In this document: positions 55,980 through 62,592 of the stretch, piece by piece
Position numbering within the stretch: position 1 is the stretch's first letter
Layout: the number at the start of each line of letters is the position of its first letter
Assembly: GCA_026707445.1 (NCBI GenBank)
Contig: JAPOWV010000027.1
Span: 124,001-188,000 of the forward strand
Reading direction: 5' to 3'
DNA length: 64,000 bases
Origin: Gammaproteobacteria bacterium
GTDB lineage: Bacteria > Pseudomonadota > Gammaproteobacteria > Steroidobacterales > Foliamicaceae
The notes under the pieces: generated by a model
What the model was told of the DNA's origin: nothing
The model's input: the letters and a program-made list of their open reading frames with translations, nothing else
The model's database searches: none
Made by a program: the position numbers and the translations under genes

Positions 55980-56568
55980 ATGTATCAATGTCCACGCGCC
56001 CCCCGAAGAGTGGCTTCTTGGATTGCTTTGCTAACCGCGTTCTCAGTTGGCTCGGCGGTCGCGCAATCTCCTGACACTACTATTGAGTCAATCGTTTCGT
56101 TAGATAAGTTTGAAGAGGCGGTAGCCTACCTTCGTGCCGACCATGGACGTGGACATGCGCTCCGAGTCCAGCGAGGAGCTAGCTCGACTCAATAGAGCGT
56201 TCTTGGCGGCGCTCGACGAAGCTGTAGCGGCCGAAAACGTAAGGGCGTCCCAAACGGAATCCTCGGTCGAGGTAAATACGGAGCTAGTAGTTGATCGTCC
56301 CGCCGGATCTACGGCGACCAGCTCGCGCATTTATCAAATCGCAGCAGCCTCTGCGGAAGCGTTTGGGCTCGAACCCGTAGCCAGAACCGCGCCTTCCGAT
56401 GCAAATGTGCCGATGAGTTTGGGCATTCCGGCAATTGCGATTGGCCCAGGTCACGTATACAGCGGGCGATCGCTTGAGGCATGGACGGACGTTGATCCAG
56501 CACTAACGCTCGAGGCGAACGGCATTGTGCTGGCAACAGTGCTTGGGCTGGCGGGCGTTTCCAATTAG
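55980..56568 (+). pseudogene. Decayed M20-family metallopeptidase
   Basis: The 5' part (from the ATG at 55980) encodes a signal peptide (SWIALLTAFSVGSAVAQS) and about 25 residues typical of the M20 N-terminus, ending near YLRADH. After about 56134 a different frame encodes VDMRSESSEELARLNRAFLAAL and, later, PSDANVPMSLGIPAIAIGPGHVYSG, which are the dimerisation-domain end and the C-terminal zinc-site region of M20 peptidases. The central catalytic domain is missing and the frame changes, so this is an internally deleted, frameshifted remnant. Confidence 0.82.
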
Positions 56569-56654
56569 AAGACACTGATCTCTAGCTTCAGCACTTAATG
56601 GCTGCGCAGCGCCGCCTGATTGGGTCAGTCGGGCTGCGCGCACTCTGTGGAGCT

Positions 56655-56891
56655 TTAGGCCGCTACGGTTAGATGCTTTTTCAGTAATCGCTGAATTAGA
56701 GGGATCGAGATAGAGGCAACAGGAAAGGCGACGAGAAAACCGAGCCCCGCGCTCTTGATCCAAACGATCATAAAGTCCTCAACAAAACCGACATTCAGGA
56801 TCACTAGCACAAAAGACATGGCAGTTGACATGACCACGCTGACTGAAAAGCCAAAGATAATGCCGTAGACCTTCTGACTCACTGTCCTCAC
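56655..56891 (-). CDS. DUF2798 small membrane protein
   Basis: The 78-residue protein has two membrane helices with the DUF2798 pattern: VYGIIFGFSVSVVMSTAMSFVLVILNVGF, a WIKSAG turn and LVAFPVASISIPLIQRLLKK. It is the last gene of the minus-strand operon that begins with the Rieske oxygenase, with a 7-base gap after the DUF6152 gene. Function unknown. Confidence 0.85.
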   Translation of the reverse strand: MRTVSQKVYGIIFGFSVSVVMSTAMSFVLVILNVGFVEDFMIVWIKSAGLGFLVAFPVASISIPLIQRLLKKHLTVAA

Positions 56892-56898
56892 TAACGCA

Positions 56899-57927
56899 CT
56901 ACTCCTGCTTTAGCGACTCCGTGAACCGCGAAGCACTTTCAGTGTCGCATCCGTACGGGTGCATCGGCGTATCGTCGGAAATGCGGCCGAAGTCTCGGTA
57001 TCCCTGGTACGGCTCTGAAAGGTAAACGGGGTCTTCGACCGTATACTCAACTCTAAGCGTCTGACCATCGTCCCGCGAGATATAGCGCTCCGTAACGCGC
57101 TTCCGGTCACTGGCAGGAATGTCGCTTCCCTTAATGGCCGCAATACCAAGCCCCCACAGCGATGCAGGATACTCGCTGCTTTCAACCACAAGCACTTCCC
57201 CATCGATCCGGCCACGGACGGACCCGAATGCCCCCGTCGGCTCCGCCTGCTGCGCCTCTGAGCCCAGCGAAACCTTGCGGACCACCTGGTAGATCTCATG
57301 ATAGAGAATCACTTCATCGTCGTTTATGCGAACATCAAACAGAAAGTTGGGCACATGTAGAATCGTCGGCAGGTTGACAGGCTCACAGGTGTTCGCTGGA
57401 GAGCGTGCATCGTCATAGTTGTCTTTCGCTTCCTGGCCCGCGGCGCTCAACGACATCGGGAACCTTTCGCCAAAACCCAAACCTTCCCAGCGACCCGCCA
57501 ATCTCTGTACGCCCTGAATGTCGGCGTCCAGCTCAGCCGCTTCGTCAACTTCCCGACGCTCACCCAGGACCGTGCCGTCCGCCTTCCTGTATGTGAGCCC
57601 GAACACCACGCGCTTTTCGGGGTCCCGGCTAGGCTCGGCCCGCACGTCAACGATGTCGCCGCGCGCAAAAGTCTTCCGGTCGAACCCTTGCCGTTTCAGC
57701 GTCGGCACCGCGCTGCCCTCAACCAACCATCGCTCAGTCGAACCATCTTCGGCCGTAACCTCAAGAATGAGGGCAGCGTGGGGGCTTCGAAACCGCCATT
57801 GCACGACCTCGCCAGTAATCGCCACCGTTCTGCTCGTATCGTAGTGAGCGGTCTTTGAATGGTGGGCAGACGCAGCCGAGGTCAGCGCCAAGAGAACGAC
57901 ACAAGAAAAAAGCGATGGGTTACGCAT
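56899..57927 (-). CDS. Secreted protein with a DUF6152-type N-terminal domain
   Basis: The 342-residue protein starts at the ATG at 57927 and has a signal peptide (LFSCVVLLALTSAASAHHS). The AHHSKTAHYDTSRTVAITGEVVQWRFRSPHAALILEV part is the DUF6152 pattern, a small beta-barrel domain often seen in secreted proteins of aromatic degraders. The C-terminal 200 residues form a beta-rich domain without a motif I can name. Its start overlaps the TRAP permease stop by 8 bases, tying it to the transporter operon. Confidence 0.85.
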   Translation of the reverse strand: MRNPSLFSCVVLLALTSAASAHHSKTAHYDTSRTVAITGEVVQWRFRSPHAALILEVTAEDGSTERWLVEGSAVPTLKRQGFDRKTFARGDIVDVRAEPSRDPEKRVVFGLTYRKADGTVLGERREVDEAAELDADIQGVQRLAGRWEGLGFGERFPMSLSAAGQEAKDNYDDARSPANTCEPVNLPTILHVPNFLFDVRINDDEVILYHEIYQVVRKVSLGSEAQQAEPTGAFGSVRGRIDGEVLVVESSEYPASLWGLGIAAIKGSDIPASDRKRVTERYISRDDGQTLRVEYTVEDPVYLSEPYQGYRDFGRISDDTPMHPYGCDTESASRFTESLKQE

Positions 57928-59821
57928 AGCTGCGGTCCTCAGATCTTGATCTAAGATAAGAATAAACACACACAAATGACGCCAGCACGAAGCCCGCCAT
58001 ATTCACATAGGGTGCGGAAGGAACCAGTGAGTATGGAAGCAGCAGCGCTAGGCCGCTACACAGCAAGAGCGCGCTCAGAGCAGTAGAAATCGAACCAAAG
58101 CAGTATTTGGCTAACGCGAGGCAAACTACCCAGACGCCAAGAATTGCCGACAGAAATACCAACACTACATTCCCAATGTCGCCCTCAAACAGCAGCTCCG
58201 GTGAGTAAACGAATAAGAATGGAATGACGAATGCGACCCAGCCTAACTTGCAAGCGGCCAATGATGTTTGAATCGGCTTGGCGTCGGCTATCGAAGCGGC
58301 AGTAAACGCTGCAACGGCGAGCGGCGGAGTGATCATGGACATACAGCCGCAGTATAGAATGAAGAAGTGTGCGGCTTTGGGTGATACCCCTGCGTTGATG
58401 AGAGCAGGAACCGCGAGTGCAGCTAGAAGCAAATATATCCCTGTCGTCGGCATTCCCATTCCCAGGACGACGCAAACCACTCCGGTCATAAGAAGAAGTA
58501 GAAACGTACTGTTGTCACCAAGCTGTAGCAGTGAGAAAGTGATCCCAAATCCCAAACCGCTTCCTTCGACAACGCCGAGAATGATTCCTGCCATTGCACC
58601 GATCATTATGATGTCGGCACTTGCCACACCAGCTCTGCCCAAAGATCGGCCGATGTCTGCCAAGCGAACCCTGCTTCCCTTGTAACCCCGGACAAGTCCA
58701 ACTATTGACACAGCTACGCAAGCGGCAAGCGCCGCCTCCTCAGCGCGTCGATTCAACATAAAAAGCCACAGCAGCAAGACAACGAAAGGAAGAATAAAAT
58801 GCCACCCCTGTCGGAAGACCTCTCCAGCGGGCAACAGTTCGCTCGATTCCAGCCCCAGAATTTTTGACTTTGCTGCTTCTAGATCGATCTGGACGAAAAT
58901 TGCCAGATAGCACAATACCGCAGGGATAATCGCTGCCAGAAACACGTCCTGATAGGGCACCTCGAGGAACTCCGCCATCAGGAATCCAGCCGCCCCCATC
59001 ACCGGTGGTGCAAACTGCCCCCCAGTAGAAACCACGGCCTCGATTCCACCTGCCATCGCCGGTCTGAACCCGGATCTCTTCATTAGCGGAATCGTAATGA
59101 CGCCGGTGGCCGCCACATTCGCCACCGCGCTTCCTGAAATACTGCCAAAAATACCGGAAGCAGCTGCGGCAGTCTTCGCAGATCCGCCGCGAAACTTGCC
59201 CATGACCGCGTTCGCAATGTCGGTAAACCACTGGGAGCCCCCAGTGACGGACAATAGTTGGCCCATCAGTATGAAAATCACGACAATCTTCACTACCACC
59301 GTAAGCGCCATGCCCGGAATGCCCACACTGTCCAAAGCAAGAAATCCCAAGAGGCTGGATAGGTCTTTGGATTTGCCCGCCAGCGGGCCTGGGACCCAGT
59401 GCGCGACCAATCCGTAGACCACAAAGACCAAGGTAAGGCTAAACAGCAGGGTTCCTGCGGATCGCCTTAGAGCCTCTAATGCGAGGGGGATCAGTACGGC
59501 TCCGATCACCGTTGTTTCAGTCGGCAGGTAAAAAAAGTCTGTGGAAATTACCGGGTACCTGATCGCTACATACGCGCAAACGATCACCGAGCACAGCGCA
59601 GCCGACAGGTCATACCAGCGAAGAGAGTGCGCCCGTTGACCGCGCGCAGAGATTTTCGTGAAAATCAACCACAGGCTCACCCCGAGAACGACTATCAGCA
59701 GCTGCTCGGGAAAAACGACCAGGCCGACGCGACCAAACAGGTCGAAGGCAAGTGCGACGGCGGTGAGCACAATCACCACACCGGCAAACCGGTCGACCTT
59801 AGATTGTGTTTCGCTCTTCAT
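57920..59821 (-). CDS. TRAP transporter fused permease (DctQM type)
   Basis: The 633-residue permease contains the large DctM-type subunit (about 115-560, with LLSVTGGSQWFTDIANAVMGKFRGGSAKTAAAASGIFGSISGSAVANV and MGMPTTGIYLLLAALAVPAL) preceded by extra helices that replace the small DctQ subunit, as usual for TAXI-type TRAP systems. It imports an organic acid with a sodium or proton gradient. It lies between the TAXI binding protein and a DUF6152 gene. Confidence 0.93.
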   Translation of the reverse strand: MKSETQSKVDRFAGVVIVLTAVALAFDLFGRVGLVVFPEQLLIVVLGVSLWLIFTKISARGQRAHSLRWYDLSAALCSVIVCAYVAIRYPVISTDFFYLPTETTVIGAVLIPLALEALRRSAGTLLFSLTLVFVVYGLVAHWVPGPLAGKSKDLSSLLGFLALDSVGIPGMALTVVVKIVVIFILMGQLLSVTGGSQWFTDIANAVMGKFRGGSAKTAAAASGIFGSISGSAVANVAATGVITIPLMKRSGFRPAMAGGIEAVVSTGGQFAPPVMGAAGFLMAEFLEVPYQDVFLAAIIPAVLCYLAIFVQIDLEAAKSKILGLESSELLPAGEVFRQGWHFILPFVVLLLWLFMLNRRAEEAALAACVAVSIVGLVRGYKGSRVRLADIGRSLGRAGVASADIIMIGAMAGIILGVVEGSGLGFGITFSLLQLGDNSTFLLLLMTGVVCVVLGMGMPTTGIYLLLAALAVPALINAGVSPKAAHFFILYCGCMSMITPPLAVAAFTAASIADAKPIQTSLAACKLGWVAFVIPFLFVYSPELLFEGDIGNVVLVFLSAILGVWVVCLALAKYCFGSISTALSALLLCSGLALLLPYSLVPSAPYVNMAGFVLASFVCVYSYLRSRSEDRSYA

Positions 59822-59909
59822 GACTATCTCGAGAGGCGCGAGCCGTCCGACCCAATTGGTTGCGCTTCATTGACGAAAGGTTCGGGGGCCTGCGCGAACC
59901 CGATCCCGG

Positions 59910-60878
59910 TCAGTTACTTCGGACTAGCGGCAGCCCTGCTTCTTTGAAGTAACACAGCGCACCAGGGTGATAAGGGACGACCTGAGGCCTGGAGATTCCC
60001 TCCGCGTTGTAGAGCCGCATCAACGGGCCTACCGATCGAAACTCGTCTGAATTTTGGTGCAGAGCCTTCACAACACGGTAGACCGTGTCATCGGGAACGT
60101 CCGCTCCGGACCACAAGCCGTAGTCATAAGCCAGGGTTGCGAATTGCTTCGCGGCACCGTCCAGATTCGGGTTCGGGCCAATGGTGACGAAGTACGCGCC
60201 GGGCAAGGCGTCTCTCAGCTTTACCAAACTCTCCGCGCTATTGTCCATGGATAGATAGCGCAGTTCTTCGCCCAGGGTTGCCCGAATCTCCTTCACCACC
60301 CCAGAACCGACAACGACCATTACTCCGTCTATTCTGCCCTCCTTGAACAGCTCCCAATGGCTCCGCATGGTCGTGGCCGGAACGGGAACAACGTCTTCGT
60401 AAGTCAATCCTCCATTGGCGAGGAACGCCTTGTGCACCCCTGATGCGAGCGGTTGACCGGGAAAGCCTGCAGCAACCCTGCGCCCCTTGAGATCCGCAAA
60501 GCTTCTGATATCGGAACTCTCTTTTACAAGAAAACCGCCGCGAAAGGGCATCAAACTTGCCACCAACCGCATATTGGGCTTTGGCCTGTCATTCGGGGTG
60601 AACTCTCCCTGCATCAAAAGTGCGAATTGCGACAGGTTGCCAACTCCGAACTCAACTTCTCCGATATCCATGAGCGGCGCGTATCGGGTGCCGCTGGAAA
60701 AGGCCTGCGTTCTCATTCGCATGTCTGTGTGTCTGGAGACAATGGAAGCGATAGCCGAGCCTATTGCGGGATTTGCTCCGCCCTTGGTTATTCCAATGCC
60801 CAGGACCTGTGCCTCAGCTCCTGCGACAGCAAAAAGGGCGATGAGTAATGAAGCAGTGCCTGATCTAGGAAGAGACAT
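59910..60878 (-). CDS. TAXI-family TRAP transporter solute-binding protein
   Basis: The 322-residue periplasmic protein has a signal peptide (LLIALFAVAGAEAQ) and the TAXI pattern: LGIGITKGGANPAIGSAIASIVSRH, DIGEVEFGVGNLSQFAL, FADLKGRRVAAGFPGQPLAS, and FKEGRIDGVMVVVGS. It would deliver a carboxylate ligand to the fused permease 88 bases downstream. Within an operon led by a Rieske oxygenase, the ligand could be the aromatic acid that the oxygenase attacks; this is inference. Confidence 0.93.
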   Translation of the reverse strand: MSLPRSGTASLLIALFAVAGAEAQVLGIGITKGGANPAIGSAIASIVSRHTDMRMRTQAFSSGTRYAPLMDIGEVEFGVGNLSQFALLMQGEFTPNDRPKPNMRLVASLMPFRGGFLVKESSDIRSFADLKGRRVAAGFPGQPLASGVHKAFLANGGLTYEDVVPVPATTMRSHWELFKEGRIDGVMVVVGSGVVKEIRATLGEELRYLSMDNSAESLVKLRDALPGAYFVTIGPNPNLDGAAKQFATLAYDYGLWSGADVPDDTVYRVVKALHQNSDEFRSVGPLMRLYNAEGISRPQVVPYHPGALCYFKEAGLPLVRSN

Positions 60879-60904
60879 TCGCTAACCTCGGCGGCCCATC
60901 GAAG

Positions 60905-62155
60905 TTAGTCAACCTGCATCATCGGGACTATCTTTTCCTTCCATTCCTCTGCCGCAGAAAAAGTCGATTCGGCTGGCCGTAGGTCCCAATACTCTGGCTG
61001 GAGCCCGGGCGGCTCTTCGCCGCGCTCGACTGCGTCAGTGGCAGCCAAGAGTAAACGCCGAGCGATTGAAATTGCCTTGTCGGCTGGGCCCAAGTGCTCC
61101 TTGGTTCGATCGACGATCGGACCCATACTCTCCTGAACGGCTCTGTCCTGTTGGTTGATCCCTTTGATTCCGGTGAACGTGTCGGTTCTCTGTACGTTGC
61201 GATTAATCAGCCAGTCGTTGTGTGCTCTGCGAAGCGATAAGAAGTTGTTTTCAGCGTCAATGTGCTCAGGATCGTTGCCTCCTCCGCCATCGACAGCTTC
61301 CGCTTCGCTTCCTATCGGTCCCTCATAGCTGCGGTAAAAGTTCCACACCATGCAGTGATGGTCGTCAACCGGCACCCAGAAATGGCCGTGCACATGGTCC
61401 TTACCCGGCCCAGGCGGTCTCAATTGTGTAAACGGCATGATGAAGTGGTAAGCCCTTACGTAAAGATCATTACCCTCCTGCTGCCTGATTCCGAAATATC
61501 GGTAGCCATAGGACGTTTTATCAAGCTCAAGCTTCGGTGCGCTCTTGACGGCAGGAGAGTCAAGAGGAATACCTTCCTCGGATGGGTTCTTCTTGAGAGC
61601 CCGATGCAAGATCGAGAAATGGGAGGTGTCAATCCCACCCTCCAGAGCCTGTAACCAATTGGACTCTTGAAGCACCTTACTCACGTAGCGCCGTTCCTCC
61701 GGCGCTTGGGTCCACTCAAACTTTGGCTCGGCGGGCATAAGCTCCGGGGGGCCCATGTAGGTCCAGATGATTCCTCCAAATTCGACGGTGAGGTAAGACG
61801 TTGTGCGAATCTTATGCGCGAACGATCTGGGTTCGTTCATTTGGTCTATGCACTGACCCTTCACATCGAACTTCCAGCCGTGATAAACGCAGCGAAGCCC
61901 ATTGTCCTCATTTCGGCCAAGCCACAATGAGGCGCGCCGATGCGGGCAGTATTCGTCAATCAGGCCGATGTCACCGTTCGTCGCCCGAAAGGCCACCAGA
62001 TCTTCCCCAAGCAGCCTAACTCTCACGGGGGGACCATCGGGTTCCGGCAGCTCAGTAGAAAGCAGCGCCGGCATCCAGTACCGACGCATCAGATTACCCA
62101 TGGGTGTTTCTGGACCCACCCGCGTCAGCCGTTCATTTTCTTCGCGTGTAAGCAT
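60905..62155 (-). CDS. Rieske non-haem iron oxygenase, phthalate-dioxygenase type
   Basis: The protein has 416 residues from the ATG at 62155, preceded by GAGGGG. The Rieske motif is C70-P-H72 ... C89-V-Y-H92, and the mononuclear iron site is D176, H179, H184 in GGIDTSHFSILH, with the bridging Asp in place. The homotrimeric phthalate 4,5-dioxygenase / vanillate-demethylase type class is indicated by length and by GNLMRRYWMPALLSTELPEPDG. It hydroxylates or demethylates an aromatic ring, and a reductase must be elsewhere. It heads the operon with TRAP transporter, DUF6152 and DUF2798 genes. Confidence 0.93.
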   Translation of the reverse strand: MLTREENERLTRVGPETPMGNLMRRYWMPALLSTELPEPDGPPVRVRLLGEDLVAFRATNGDIGLIDEYCPHRRASLWLGRNEDNGLRCVYHGWKFDVKGQCIDQMNEPRSFAHKIRTTSYLTVEFGGIIWTYMGPPELMPAEPKFEWTQAPEERRYVSKVLQESNWLQALEGGIDTSHFSILHRALKKNPSEEGIPLDSPAVKSAPKLELDKTSYGYRYFGIRQQEGNDLYVRAYHFIMPFTQLRPPGPGKDHVHGHFWVPVDDHHCMVWNFYRSYEGPIGSEAEAVDGGGGNDPEHIDAENNFLSLRRAHNDWLINRNVQRTDTFTGIKGINQQDRAVQESMGPIVDRTKEHLGPADKAISIARRLLLAATDAVERGEEPPGLQPEYWDLRPAESTFSAAEEWKEKIVPMMQVD

Positions 62156-62235
62156 GTTTCTACCCCTCAACTGCCTCAGTGACAGCCTCCCAGAAGCACC
62201 CGCTGGAAGTCTAGTTTAGTTGCAATAGCATTTTT

Positions 62236-62265
62236 TTTATACTTAAACTATTCTGGTTCTTGTCC
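62236..62265. promoter_or_regulatory. Operator-like site and shared element before the Rieske operon
   Basis: TTTATACTTAAA (62236-62247) continues as CTATTCTGGTTCTTGTCC. It is nearly identical to 42165-42194. The Rieske ATG lies 81 bases away on the minus strand. Confidence 0.6.
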
Positions 62266-62320
62266 GTGTCAGGAACAAATAGACTGTCCGCACTTGTAAC
62301 AAATGATCTGTCCGGTTTTT
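62266..62320. repeat. IS-like terminal sequence, copy 2
   Basis: This stretch matches 7426-7480 at 48 of 55 positions, including GTGTCAGGAACAAAT and the paired TGTCCG motifs. It directly follows the operator-like block with no gap. No transposase gene is adjacent, so it is a solo end or remnant. Confidence 0.6.
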
Positions 62321-62592
62321 ACTGTCGGCTTTTTTGGCTGGCAGGTGGCGGTGGATGAGACGGACCCATTGGTTACAGCAGACGCTTCGGATGCGGTAGT
62401 CGGACTCTAACAGGGCCCAACGGACCAAGCCTTTACGATCAAATCCGCATTTCCGGCGCCGTTCCCTTAGTCGACGCTCTCTACAGTTTCAGTCTTGAAG
62501 CTCGGCGCGGCCGAAAGTGGCGGAATAGTCTCCGGATTCGCGAGGACTTAGACTAACGAGTGTTGACCATAGCGGTCATACCAGGAGCGTAC

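Larger units (their letters stand above)
62156..62592. other. 437-bp gap: operator-like site, IS-like end, no gene recognised
   Basis: Between the Rieske operon and the divergent sulfatase lie an operator-like site (62236-62265) and an IS-like end (62266-62320). From 62321 to 62592 I see no credible gene; a minus-strand frame there runs into the IS-like end and resembles nothing I know. AGGAG at 62583-62587 is the ribosome-binding site of the sulfatase. Confidence 0.5.

Noticed and set aside
35171..62251. Reading the TTTATACTTAAA copies as -10 promoter boxes (TATACT/TATGCT)
   Set aside because: The copies occur in both orientations relative to the nearest gene and lack consistent -35 partners, so an operator fits better, although overlap with a promoter is possible in single cases.
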